The notes under the pieces are model-generated. The model had not been told where the DNA came from and made no database searches. It was given only the letters and a program-made list of their open reading frames with translations. Shown piece by piece: positions 33,101 through 45,200 of a stretch of DNA of 64,000 bases. The first letter of the stretch is position 1. Each line of letters begins with the position of its first letter. The DNA comes from Pomphorhynchus laevis (lineage: Eukaryota > Acanthocephala > Palaeacanthocephala > Echinorhynchida > Pomphorhynchidae), in NCBI GenBank assembly GCA_012934845.2, contig WNNJ02000592.1:30182-94181 (forward strand), given 5' to 3'. Position numbers and translations under genes: made by a program.

Positions 33101-33900
33101 ATATCTTGCTTCTTGATGCCTCCATTGAACTCTTTAAAATATTTAAACGCGAACAACGTATAGTGGTATACGCTGATGATACCACAGCCCTGTTCTCTGG
33201 ACGCAGGTGCAAAGACGTAGTCTCGGACATCAGCCGTTTCTTTTTAAGATAAAAAGACCAGTTACCCAAGTCTAATCTTATTTAAAACTTTGCGAAATCA
33301 CAGGTGGTTGTCTTTCATGGCACATCTTCTACAAGGCATAAACTTAAGAGATTAGCACTCTCTGCCCTTTCTTTCATTTTGACTTATCAATTACTCCCTA
33401 CCTTCACGAGTAGAGTAAAATACCTGGGGTTTAGCTTTACGGTGATCTGGTCGGTGAAAGCTGTCCTGCATAGACTCAAACGTATCCTGAAGAGAGCTAG
33501 GTGTGCCCTGTAAAGGGCTCAGCATCTGCCATTGAAAGGGAAAACTCAGTTGCGCCTCTGGGGCACTTGGGCTATCTAGGGATTAGTCTTCTTCTCTATA
33601 GGACGTTCCCCAGAGCAAAGGTTAAGGCTTTTTAAGCTGCTCATCTCTAGCTTACCCAGCATAATCCGCCTCGATTGGACTCTTCGGGGGTAAAAGACTC
33701 CGGGTGGTTTAGTCAAAAGGCGGCGTGTTGGATTGATTGTAGCGCTCTGATCCTACCAGACTTGAGACCATAATGAGGAGGAAGAGAACAAATGAAGAGG
33801 AATGAAGTTTTTCGGGCATTTATTGTTTTTCTTTTTCTTTTTTGTAACTAACTAACTTATTCATGTATTATTTATTTGTAAGAAAATCCTTATCTTATCT
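30200..33900 (+). mobile_element. Jockey-like LINE, copy 3, nearly full length
   Basis: The most complete copy. ORF1 (about 30286-31285) has an RRM-like ATVRISNLPTHLDGDD strand pattern and a cysteine cluster near 30715-30895 (YPHCNMCHCEG and later CSNCGP and HENAQ), like ORF1 zinc knuckles. ORF2 starts near 31318 with an endonuclease (LKWNSGRASALRLLYGRDAD, VIVLRETRSI). The RT follows with RPISIQNSLVSIYEK (32706-32750), LDFAAAFDRISIPFV (32907-32951), TGVPPGSPLSHILL (33070-33112) and VVYADDTTALFSG (33162-33200). The thumb reaches about 33510 and the 3' UTR ends with repeated cttat near 33895. Several stops and frame changes make it non-functional. It fills the intron between exons 2 and 3. Confidence 0.8.
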
Positions 33901-34295
33901 TATTTTCACTTGCGATTTGGATAATGAATAATTTATAATGAGTTTATAACAACAATGAGTAATTTATAATGCCAATACACACTTATTGATTGAATTTCCT
34001 GTCTAACAACTTAAATCCTACATAGTCTAATTACAGGGGTGGGCAACCACATGCACGAGCCAAACTCGGCAAGCGACTATTTTTCTAACACGCAAAACTT
34101 TCTTTTGTCATTTTTCATTATATAATCTTTTACTGTTAATGGAAGCTTGTTAAGTGTTTCATAAAAGTGCTGTATTCAACGAATGGCGTCACTCTGTAAA
34201 TGCTGTTGTACAACGGCAGCTCGGGAAAAATTACCATATATATTTAAATCGAAAACGCTAAGCTTCTTTTCCTAGAATAAATATTGCTCCTATTT
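33901..34295. other. AT-rich intronic DNA
   Basis: Spacer between two LINE pieces; nothing recognised. Confidence 0.3.
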
Positions 34296-34299
34296 TGAT

Positions 34300-34690
34300 G
34301 GATACATATACTCTGAAACGGACCCAGCATATGTCATAAAGAGGAAATGATCAGGTACACCTCTGGTGCACCTATATAATCTCTGGATTAGTCTTCTTTT
34401 CTAGAGGACGTCATCCAGAGCAAAGCCTTAGGTTTCTTTAGCTCCTCATTGCGCGATTACCTACCATCGTCCGTCTCGACTAAACTCTCAAGTGTTTGAA
34501 AGACCCTGAGTAGTTCAGTCGAGGGGCGGCGCATTGGTGTTTGCTAGAGAGTTATTATCCCCACGATCCGTTTTGACTTGAAGACTTTTGGATCACATTA
34601 ACGTTGAATTCTTGACTGTTTTTTATTTCCTCTATCTTTGTTTATTAGTACTACTTCCATGCTGCGTTTTAGTAAAATAATCTATTATTA
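34300..34690 (+). mobile_element. Jockey-like LINE, copy 4, 3' fragment
   Basis: Plus-strand piece matching 33505-33850 (acggacccagcatatgtcat, then the cacctctggtgcacc and agcaaag segments). It is more diverged than copy 3 and lies only 400 bases after it in the same orientation. Confidence 0.6.
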
Positions 34691-36098
34691 TATATTTGAA
34701 CAGGAATAAACTTTGTTTCTGTCCTCATATACTATATTCTTGCCGATAAAAGAAAATTAAAGAATTTTTGTTTTTACCGACATTTTACGAACATCTCAAA
34801 AGATTGGCTTGCGCGCTGAAGAATTTTGTGCTAGAAAATTTGTCATTTTGCCACACTCGCAAAAAGGTTTTTCACCCTGTCATATTATGTAATGGGTCAG
34901 CCAGTACGTTTCAGTAGGATCCACAACTATTGATAATTTTCGTGACATATTATAAAGACTTTGTGCGAACGTTAATATTTGTATTTTTTACATTTTTATA
35001 TTATGACAATGTCGTTACTGTGACAGTTTAGATTCTCTCAGTGGTATTAACTGATTGGTTTCGGAAAATGTCGTAGTAACCCAAATTAAACTTATGTCGT
35101 TTTACGCTTGTCAAGTTTTATAGGCAAAATATTTCTGGAAATAAACCTTCAAATAATTTTAATTTATTATCTGATAATATTAGCCTATTAGCTAAACTCA
35201 TTACTGCACGTACTAGAAGGAACGCTACTTAATTTACTCTTAAATAATAAATTATTATATATAGACAAGGTTTAAACCGAATAAATAGTGGAATTTTTCC
35301 ACTTATTCCGGTTTGACTGTACAAAATTTCACTACTTATTCCGAAAGTATATATATGCTTAATAATAAATCCGATATTGATTTAATAGCAAATATTTTAG
35401 AATTAAAATGTATAGTTTTATATAATTTATTCTCTATTGTATATTATATATTATTTTATTTTTAATCAATGTTAAATTAATTTGCTTTTTAATTAATTTT
35501 ATTCATTTTTGTTGTTCATTATACATTGTATTTTGTTTTCGACAATAAAGAGAAGCAATTAGTCGTTTAAACAACCGCGAATTGATTAAATTAAACACGT
35601 ATAAGTAAATGAGAGTTTACTAATTAATTTTTAAATTGTAACAAAACACTTTGGTCATTAAATATAATTTGAGACAGTAGATCATTAGTGGATGGATCAC
35701 TTGATGCTATTGCAAAAAGAGAAGAACCAAGCTCACTAGTATCATATTACGAATAAATCAATAATAAATTGTAGTAATAAATCATTGATTGACTAAATAA
35801 TACAATAATTTAACACACAAGTTTCGTATAGTTTATGATAAAGCTGCTCAATTTTCCGATTATTTCTAATGGCCTCGATAATTTAGAATAAGTTAATTTC
35901 TCTGACAAGGTTGTTAAACTATTTACAATAACATGGATTTATAGATGCCAAATTATTTTTAAAATGTTTTGCTTCTAAAAAATAAAAGATTAAGAAAATT
36001 GCAAAAATATTTAATTATTAAACAGAGATTCAATAATTAAATTTTTATAACTATTACATAATCACCAATATCATAATCTCTAAATTACAAAATCATAC
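34691..36098. other. AT-rich intronic DNA with a palindrome
   Basis: At about 35277-35311, ccgaataaatagtggaa, a five-T spacer and ccacttattccgg form an imperfect inverted repeat, with a further partial copy at 35325-35345. No gene seen. Confidence 0.4.
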
Positions 36099-36376
36099 CA
36101 AAATCATCTTCATCGCATTTGGTAAATTATTTACTGAGCCATTGACTAGATGTAGTTGCAGATGTCCGTTCAAATGTTCGAGCAAAATTGTGAAATGGTT
36201 TAAATTATCATAATGTCCAGATATGGTCCATATAATTCCACGACGTGTTAGTGGCATAAACCTTAAATCAACGATAAACTTGTCTTGCAGTTGAGCATTC
36301 AGATAGATGTGGTAGTTTTGGGAGCTATCGAATGTCAATATACTATCCTTTATACTCGGGTATAAATATTGATCAT
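36099..36376 (-). CDS. LamG/EGF gene, exon 2 (first LamG domain, N-terminal half)
   Basis: The exon starts after a pyrimidine-rich acceptor (ends TTAAG at 36377) and ends at donor GTATGA (36098-36093). It opens with two bases that complete the split codon from exon 1 and ends on a whole codon. The peptide runs DDQYLYPSIKD, then LTFDSSQNYHIYLNA, RRGIIWTISGH and FTILLEHLNGHLQL, the alternating beta strands of a laminin-G (LNS) domain: F..-type first strand, G-II-W strand, and the L-N-G-H-L-Q-L strand. LamG domains bind extracellular ligands, often with calcium. Family placement is by pattern only; no specific orthologue is claimed. The exon is free of stops over its full length. Confidence 0.7.
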
Positions 36377-37424
36377 CTTAAGTAATTAAAAAGATCGAAA
36401 AGTTTTAATGTATAAAAATGAAATATCCAATATCAAGTTGAAAATCATAATACGCATAAAGATTTAATAACCATGTATTTTATTTAGAGTTTGTTGAATA
36501 ATAAAAGTTAAAATTTATTCATGCTAAAAAGGAATGCTAAACGGGTAAATATTTTAGATTTCTAATGATTGTTTAGATTGAAGATAATAATAGATTAGCG
36601 AAAACTAACAAAAATATGCTAATTTGTAAAAACTAACAAAAATATATTAAATTATAAAATCACTAATTATGGGTTTGTGTTTTCTACGTTTTAATATTTA
36701 ATACCTTAAGAAGTAAGCAAACAACTTTTATTATTTGAATTTTCGAACGCATTTTCACTAATCACAAGAAAGAATTTTAATAATTGAACTAATAATAGTT
36801 GTGTACCAATTAAAGATTAACAAATGCAATTAATACATTTTGATTTCTTAGGTGTGACGACTAATAGCGAAATTAATGAGAAACAATTTTTACGGTCATA
36901 CATCTTATTTAATCTTATTTAAATGTTTCATTTTGTTGCGGAATTAATACAATTTTTCGTGTAAAATTAGCTATTTACACAATACCATCAATCAGATTTT
37001 TTAAACCACACGATTCCCTTCTATTATTTTTCAAAAGGAATAACATTATCATGTGGTATTTTTCTATAAAGAGTAATCTCTTCTATTTTATAAAATTGTT
37101 TTTTATTAAAATTATTGCCTTTTTGTTCCTCTTTACATTTATCTTCCTAAATTTCTTAAATTCATCGAACCAGTTGTTCTTGATGTGCTTAACATAGCTC
37201 CCTAAAAATCAATTGAAGTAAACATGTTACTAGAAAATCAACAGTAAATGCTTAATTTGACTGATGGGTCATTTTATGCAGTTGTTGAGTAAAAATGTTT
37301 AGATACTAGCAAATCAAACGATTTTATTTTAAATCTGTAAATTTGCTGTATCTTTACAAAAAAATAAATATCAAAAAGAAAATGAAATAATTTACAAAAA
37401 TCACAATTTTACCAAAAAATCAAT
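36377..37424. other. AT-rich intronic DNA
   Basis: Intron between exons 1 and 2. Nothing recognised. Confidence 0.35.
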
Positions 37425-37665
37425 TTTGTATTAGAATAAGATATACTAGATAATCAAATTTCATAAGATGAAATACTCCTTATTCTGATACATCATCTTT
37501 TATTTATTATTCAATTCGTAAAAAATTGATTTTTTTCAATTTTAAATTTTAATGTTATTTAAATATAAATTGTTTAAAATTTTATATAATTTATTATTGG
37601 TAATTCTTTATCTTTATTTTTAATTGTTTAAAATACATAGACTCAGTTATCTGATCCGATTTGTT
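37425..37665 (+). mobile_element. Penelope-like element, 3' tail lacking the structured segment
   Basis: Plus-strand tail: ttagaataagatatactag leads directly to ttattctgatacatcatc, so the roughly 100-base structured segment has been lost. It then runs to the terminal actcagttatctg motif near 37640. Confidence 0.55.
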
Positions 37666-37844
37666 CTACTGACAAGTTATTATTGAGCTGTGGACTTTGT
37701 TTTCTGGCTAATAAAACATCTGACAAAAATACTGAAACTATGAATTCTTGAAACGACATTGTTATTTTTCTTCTAATTTTCAAGCAAGTTTGATGAATTT
37801 TATTTCAATTTCTTATAATGGAGAATTATAAATCAACCAAATAT

Positions 37845-38265
37845 TATAAAAAATATTAAATGTATAATGTATAAATAAACAAAAAATATTATTAAAAAAA
37901 TTTAAACAAGTAAGCGAAAAATTTTTATGAATAGATAATAAACAATTTGCAATGTATTAGAATAAGCTACACTAGATAATCAAATTTCATCAGAGAAAAT
38001 ACGTCACTATCATGTATTTGGCCCGCTACTATGTTGGGTCCAGGAATAGGGGCCGAAACATTGTAACACAACAGTTCATTTAGATGACCTCTATTCCTAA
38101 TTCTAAAGCATCATTTATTATTTATTTGTCAATTCATAAAAATTGATTTTTATTTTTAATTTAAATAACAAATTTTATCGTTATATAAATATTAATTGCA
38201 TAAAATCCTATATTATTTATAATTATTTATCCTTATTTAAAAGTAAAAGATAAATATATTAAATG
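37845..38265 (+). mobile_element. Penelope-like element, 3' end with structured segment
   Basis: Plus-strand end of the RT frame (gcgaaaaatttttatgaatag near 37915) followed by the full structured 3' segment (38005-38110). The tail breaks off where hammerhead cluster 2 begins, without the usual terminal motif, so the retrozyme-like repeat appears inserted in the PLE tail. Confidence 0.6.
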
Positions 38266-38299
38266 TGACAGCCACGAAAGAATCAACAAAACAATAACC

Positions 38300-38382
38300 A
38301 GTACCGTTTCGTCATTGTTTTGACTCATCTGTGTCGGGTACCTTTCACTACTGGGTGCAGAGGAAGACCGGCAGACGGCACG
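38300..38382 (-). ncRNA. Hammerhead ribozyme, family 1, copy E
   Basis: Minus strand: GTGCCGTC, helix I TGCCGG with CCGACA, core CAGATGA (one change from CTGATGA), helix II GTCA-AAACAA-TGAC, GAAA, CGGTAC. Helix I differs from copy A at paired positions on both sides, keeping pairing (G-U to G-C, A-U to G-C). The core change at U4 probably abolishes cleavage. Confidence 0.75.
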
Positions 38383-38784
38383 AGTATTTTAAAACATACC
38401 TTGAGCTAGACATCCTCTAGCAATCTCAGTATTACAGGCTTCACCAAAATGATCATTAGCTAAGAGCACTGGCTAATGCCAGCGCATTCTCTTTATTTAT
38501 CTGCTATCTTATTAAGTTTTAAGAGAAAAGTGAGACTTATTATTTTTAAAAGCAAAGCGAAACGATAATAGTTATCGTTTTGTCGATTCTTTGGTCACTG
38601 CCACATTGATATATAAACAAATTTCCTACGGATTTCTCACACTTTTCTCTTAAAAATAATAAGATGGCAGATAAGGAGAATGCGCTGGCATTAGCCAGTG
38701 CTCTTAGATAATGATCCTTTTGGTGAAGCCTGTAGTACTGAGATTGCTAGAGAATATCTAGCTCAAGGTATGTTTTGACATACT

Positions 38785-38864
38785 CGTGCAGTCTCCAGCT
38801 CCTCTGAATCCATTAGTGGGAGGTACTATGCACTGATGAGTCAAAACAATGACGAAACGGTACT
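38785..38864 (+). ncRNA. Hammerhead ribozyme, family 1, copy F
   Basis: GTGCAGTC at 38786-38793 (one helix III mismatch), CTGATGA at 38833-38839, helix II GTCA-AAACAA-TGAC, GAAA at 38854-38857, CGGTAC at 38858-38863. Core complete; helix I is weaker. Confidence 0.72.
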
Positions 38865-38950
38865 AGTTATTGTTTTGTTGATTCTTTCGTGGCTACCACA
38901 TTAATATATAAACAAATTTCTCACAAATTTCTCTCACTTTTCTCTTATGA

Positions 38951-41513
38951 GATAAATAGTTTGTTGTCGATATTTGCTGAATAATAAGATGTTGACTATT
39001 GTGGATATCGTCATGGCAAATTTCGCTCCGATGGTGTCCACAGTAGTCGAACAAATATTAACAAATCAATTTTATGAGGATAATGATGCTAAAATTTAAT
39101 TGTTCCACGAATTTCTATAACACAACAACATATATGACTATATTTTTTAATGTTTTAAGCAATTTAATGTTTTAATGAATTAAAGAGCATCTTGAAATTT
39201 ATGGTTGTTTACTTATAATCATGATGAATTTTAGCTGTTTATCATATTCTCACATGAATAAATGATTAATATAAAAATTATTAAGGATGAAATTCCACGA
39301 CAAATACGCTATTTAAATGTATAAAGCATAAATGTTTAAATAGTAAAATGTAATAAACAAATTCTAACTTTCTTGAGAACAGCCTTTTTTGAAAATTCGA
39401 TTTAGACAAGTACTTCGATCGATGTGAATAAACATTATAAATAAACAAGTTCAATTTCAACCGATTTATTTAGATCCAAGATCTAATTTTTCTAGCATTA
39501 GTGTTTAATTGAATAAGATATATGCATAATAATGGAAAGTAAAATAAACTTGACAAATTATAAACTGAACAATGATTATGTTGATTAACAATACCCAAGT
39601 CCATATAAGTACATTATGCTAAAGATGAAGTGTATAATCTTGTTCATATATGATTAGATTTTAAGAGTGAATTAGTAAATCTTATGGATCAGATGCCGAC
39701 ATAAGTAATTAATTATTAAGTTCTAAATTTCTAAATAAAAGGGCAATTATACCATATAAATTATCATAATTACGACCATAAACAAAACATTTTTCACAGG
39801 ATATCGATGTGATTTAAAAGTCTATTATTGAATAGTTTATACAAGTTAATTAAAACGTTTTGTCATTGTGCTTGAATTTTTTTTGTAATTCCTGAAGATA
39901 ATAGCAGAAACGATCGAAATATGTTGAACATTTTTAGAATAAAACTTTTTTACTCTCACACTTTCTTTGTTCTTGTAAATTTAGAAAAACATATTTCATG
40001 ATATTTTACATATAGATATCGCTCATCGTTATATATTCGTATATAAAAAATGTAATGGAAAATAATGTACAACGGAAAATATTTCGCAATGTTCAATCCA
40101 CAATGTGGATCGACAATTTAAGATAATAAAATGGTTCAATCTCCTTCTTCCTAATTCAAATTATTTAAAATTATTGTAAATAATTAATATTTACTGAAAC
40201 GAGAATATTTTTAATGAAGAATATTAAATTAATTAATGAAAAATTTAATTAATTATTTTAATTAATTAAAAATTTAAATATCGATGTTTTATTGCATTGA
40301 TTGTAATAAAAGGAGTTATCGCGATTTTTAAAATCTTTGTTTAATTATTAATAATATTTATAGAAAGCAGAACCAAATTTTAATTTATCGAAAAAAATAG
40401 TTTATGTTAAACTATTATACAGTTTATGAACGATTTTTAAGATAACCATTGCATTAACAAATAAGTAATTGTATAATATAACATAGAAAACGTGTTTTTT
40501 TTTCAGAGATTGGAAATAGTTTAAAGGGTATGTTCGCTTGCATGCGTTTATTTATAAATCTATAATTCGTGTTCCATTAATATTTTCATTAATTAGCAAA
40601 TATCAGTATAAAAACCTATTTTAAAGTTGATTTATATTGTTGATAACCTAAGACTAATTAATATTGATGCTTGAAACAAATAATCTTTGGCACTTTGATA
40701 ATTTTTTTACTTTAATATTTTATATCAAAGAAAATAATATTTTATTAATATTTCATATTATATCTTGTATTTTACTTTAATATTTTAATTATAAGCTGTG
40801 TGCAATATTTAACAAGATCAATAAATATTAATAAATTAATAAATAATATTATATTTAATATTATATTTATTAATATTATCAATATTAATAAATTTTAATT
40901 TCTTAATTTTTAAAGTAGGAGTAATTGCGGAATAAATAGATTTTCACTTATCGCAAATTACTGAAAATAGAAGCACTAGATTCTGTCTAATCAATTATAT
41001 TTCATATACGTTAAAATGTTTCTATTTTTATATTAAATTTAATGTATCTCAGCTCGTATACTTGAATGTCACAAAGTATATTTTAAATTAACAGCAAAAT
41101 TTTCATTGCTATACAATCCTGAATGGGCAAATTCAATGCTTGCATAAATCCTAATAATTGATACACCAGCAATTTTGCAAATTTATTTACTACTTACCTT
41201 CTCAAGCAAAGTATTAGATTGCGCGAATTCCAAAAGGAAATGTTTTAAACGTGTTTAACTGATGTATAATTGTATAAATCATAAAATATACTTTTTTTTC
41301 GGGAGGTAATAGGATTCATATAAAATTGTAAGTAATTTAAATATAAAAATTATATGTAGAATTCTAAATTAAAACTAAATTGAACAAAAAAATGAATATA
41401 GAAATTGAGCATAGAATATGAAAATTTGAATATAATATAGAAAGCGGGGTAAAAAAGTGGAGTATAGCTACAATTGGCATTTCAAATATTAACATCAATA
41501 TTATACTACTAAC
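38951..41513. other. AT-rich intronic DNA
   Basis: About 2.5 kb of the first intron with no gene, LINE or PLE match noticed; local AT inverted repeats near 40200-40270 and 40830-40880. Confidence 0.4.
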
Positions 41514-41628
41514 CTTTAAACTGTTTAATTGTGAACGATGGTTTATCAATTGATGCAATGCCGATTATTTTGGCCAATGTACAGTATAGAAGTAAGATAT
41601 TTATTCCAATAATATACACATATCTCAT
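41514..41628 (-). CDS. LamG/EGF gene, exon 1 (signal peptide)
   Basis: First coding exon of a secreted or single-pass surface protein. Reading from ATG at 41628-41626 leftwards, the peptide begins MRYVYIIGINILLLYC, a short basic start followed by a long hydrophobic stretch that fits a signal peptide, then a polar segment ending SIDKPSFTIKQFK. The exon ends at a good donor (GTTAGT at 41513-41508) after 115 coding bases, leaving one base over (phase 1). The next exon supplies exactly the two missing bases, which is the main reason to trust this start. A roughly 5 kb intron of AT-rich DNA, PLE tails and a hammerhead-bearing repeat cluster separates it from exon 2. No promoter was identified upstream. 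Confidence 0.65.
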
Positions 41629-41965
41629 AATTATACCACATTAATCCTAGTTTACATCTAAAAAATAAACATCTTTTGTTTAAATTAATATTTTTTTGTA
41701 AAATCATTAAAAATAAAAAATATAAAATTTGTATTGATATTTAAAGAGATACACGAATTCGTAAAGGTTTGCTAAACGATTCTAAAGTTTTATATTAGCT
41801 AGATGAATATCAACTTAGAGTAGATGTGTAATTCTATGATAATGTTGCGTGTAAACACGATAATGCTTTTATATTTCAAATGTAATCAAACGCCAATCGT
41901 CGAAAGTATATTTCAAGCATCACATTCATTCAATTTTTATACACTTTGTAGAAGGATATATACAA

Positions 41966-42274
41966 CTCCGCCAAGGACTGTCCGAAGCCCGGCTAAAAAA
42001 GGAGGAGGGTTGGTGGCAGGAAGGGCATCCGGCTGTAAAGAAACCTGCCAGAACAAAACATGCCAGCAAATTCACTATCAAATGATCAAGCTAGAGCGTA
42101 CCTCGTATGCGATGCGCATGCCCATCAAACGCTGGAAAGATTGCGTCAAGGAGGACATGAATGCCCTGGGAATAGCGACCGATATAGGACACGAGATGGC
42201 CCAAAATCGTTCGTTGTGGAAGAAGTTGTTGATAGCAGCGACCTCTATGTGAGAGATAAGCTGGGGAAGAAAAA
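41966..42274 (+). mobile_element. RTE-type LINE, short 5'-truncated insertion
   Basis: A 309-bp GC-richer insertion carrying only the C-terminal codons and tail of an RTE-type LINE: RWKDCVKEDMNALGI-like sequence (here KRWKDCVKEDMNALGIATD), then HEMAQNRSLWKKLL, the A-Q-D-R...W motif typical of RTE C-termini, ending in ggggaagaaaaa. It is bounded by the 18-bp direct repeat gtagaaggatatatacaa (41948-41965 and 42275-42292), a perfect target duplication, so insertion was recent. Extreme 5' truncation is normal for target-primed reverse transcription. Confidence 0.88.
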
Positions 42275-42292
42275 GTAGAAGGATATATACAA

Positions 42293-45200
42293 ATGCTTAC
42301 AATGCATTCTTGTAATTTGAATTATCAAGAAGCAAAAATATGCTTTAGCACTTATGGCGGGATCAGTATGGTGCTGAAAAATAATTCATTAATTCAACAC
42401 CATACGACCAGCTATGCCGTGTATGTCTCGAGCCTGATTGACTAGTCGAGGCGCATGATTTTCAGTACGCTCGACATAATAACTTCCGAAAAACAATATT
42501 TATTCCGTTCCATTTGATTTCCTGACATCGATACTATTTATCGACGATAAATATGAAGTAATATTTTTAAAAACGAAAACATTCAATTCTAAAATAAAAA
42601 TTCAATGCGTTTATTTTAATCAGGCATTCTTGTATTTAATATCTTTATATCGCAGAAATACAAACATTTTAGTATTTTATATTTTTAAAACATTTTATAT
42701 GTTCGGCATACACATGTTTGTTTCCATTATATATTTTGAAAACGAAATATAGTTTAATTATGACAAAAACAGATTTTTATATAACAATAAATTGCATAAT
42801 AAATATTCACAAAACATAAGTCATTATTCTAGCGTGAGACCTTTTATTAAGTGTGTAAACATGTAATGTAATTTTGATAAATATTTACTATTTCGACAAT
42901 CATGCTTTAAATATAATTAATTATGTAAGCATTTAGACATTGCACTTTATAATTAAATTAAAAGGATAAGTTATCTTGATAACGCACAATAATCCAAAGA
43001 TTATTTCAATTTTATTGTAAAGTTTAAACGTTATTTTTAAAAACGACGGTTTATATCTTACCTTCACTAACATGATATTTATTTTCATTATTATTTCTGT
43101 CGAAAGTAGCTTTTAACTTTAGAATGCAGAACGAACCTACATGCCAATTTTAAATGACCACCGTAGTGGTCACAAGTGCTTTTGTACAAAAAAATAAACT
43201 GGAAATACGGAACACTGTTTTTTAATAAAAATTGTTATCTATTACGATTGATTTGTATGAAAATTAGAAAAATGTCTGTTTATGGTAACTATACATCATT
43301 ATAAGTATTCGTTATTTTTGTCTATATGCAAGTCCAGAACTAGTGAGCAGACATATTTGTTGATCAGAAATGCTTTTTAAAATAAGCGAAAATGCTTTCA
43401 ATATTAGAATAGATATATCATTTCTGATATGACTATACACACTGGCAAGACGATATACTGCTTTTCGTATAGGCACATAGGTGAAACGGTGATGATTTTT
43501 CAGACAAGTTTATTTTGAAAGGGATATTTACTATCTTTAACTATAGTCGCAAAAATACGAAATTCGTACTCTTAACTGAATGATGAGAAACAATACAAAA
43601 TGATATTTCGGTAATAATGATATTAATTTACTAATCGCACTTACAATTCGATAGCCAACTACCTCTCAAATTTATTCTAATTATATACTTGGAAGAGTAC
43701 ATTGTTCTACGCGTTGTTTGTTAAGAACACTTGTTAGACATTAATAATAACAACTTGTTATAAAATAGTAATCAACAAAGGAAATAACGAAGTGTATAGA
43801 ACACCTGAAGGGAATACTTTCTTTTATTTGTTAGACAGCAGAAATATTGCTTTGTGGGTCTAAGGCGACGACAACCAAGTATTTCGAAATCCTACAATAC
43901 TATAAAGGCGTATTAAAATATCAAATTAGCTAATTCAGTCAGAGCCAGATCGAATAGTAAGATTTTGAAAGTGAAAAAGAATTCGATACATTTAGTTTAA
44001 TAAGATTTATCTGACATATGTTGTCAATCATGTTAATGGGTATTAATATGTTATTCATTCAAACATTAATCTGCTATGCGTTTCAATAATAAAAACACTA
44101 TGATATTACCATATCCAGGTGGATAAAACTGCTTTTAATTTGAAAATAACTATGCATGCAAGAATTTGATATTTCAATTTTTTTAGTTGACAAACTTTTT
44201 ATAAGTGAGTCAGAGCTTTTTTCACCGCCAATAACAATTAAAATTATAAAATTGATTACTTCGATTTTATGCATCAATTTTAATTGATGTGATTATTGAA
44301 AATTTAGTTTTTTTTAATTAAAGTATACAATTTGCCATATCCTGACAAATAAGCACCATCTGCAGATAAGTGGATATTATATAAGCTGAATTCGTTGCAT
44401 TTTAATTAAGTGATATACAATGTAATAATGTGACGCACATGATTTCAAATATAATTTATTTTAGTGTGTTTTTTATGTTTATCTGGTTTAAAATTACGAT
44501 TATCTCATTTAAACTTTGAAATATTGAATTTTATTAAATAGTTAAGGAATTAACTATTAACACTTTATATCAATTAAGATTTTGTTAATATAAAGGAAGG
44601 GCAATAAAGATTTATTTTTCCATTTTTTTAGGTAAATACGTACAGATGTTTAAACTGTTATATTGCATATTTAACCATAAAAGCAAGCACAAAATAAATA
44701 TAGGTAAGAAAAAATTAAATAAATTATTTGTAGCTATAAATAATAGAAATAACCAAATTACTTAAAATTAGGAACTTCTGTATTTAGACAAATAAAGGGT
44801 TACCCCTTGAAAAGTAATATTATCTCTATAATTACTTATTTATTTTCAAGGTTTTATAGAGCATTAATTTGTAAAAATACAATAAGTATACATCTAAACG
44901 ATAGAAAAACAAAAAATATTTTAGACAATATTTAACTATATTAATGTTCCCTCAACAAGTCTGCAAATATATATCAACAAATCCTAATTTTCAAAACAAT
45001 TTACATTAGTAAAAATGAAGGTGTACATAGCTAGATATTAATAATGTAGTCACTTTAATTTACACTAATTAATCTATACCATAAAGATAGTATCGTAATT
45101 GTTTTCGTTCCAGACAATTAAAAATATTACATAATAACTAAGTATGTTTTACGTATGAATATAATTTATATAATTTATAATGAACTATTGCTATCATAAA

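Larger units (their letters stand above)
38266..38950. mobile_element. Retrozyme-like cluster 2 (hammerhead family 1)
   Basis: A minus-strand unit (38266 to about 38530) facing a plus-strand unit (about 38556 to 38945), related to the cluster at 19.4-20.5 kb. Shared parts are the hammerhead, the palindrome CTGGCATTAGCCAG, and the run atgatcctttt...gtgaagc...gtactga. The two units pair over most of their length, for example ggctaatgccagcgcattct against agaatgcgctggcattagcc. A third, truncated hammerhead (GCGAAACG near 38558) shows that the plus unit began inside a tandem array. No coding capacity. Confidence 0.7.
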
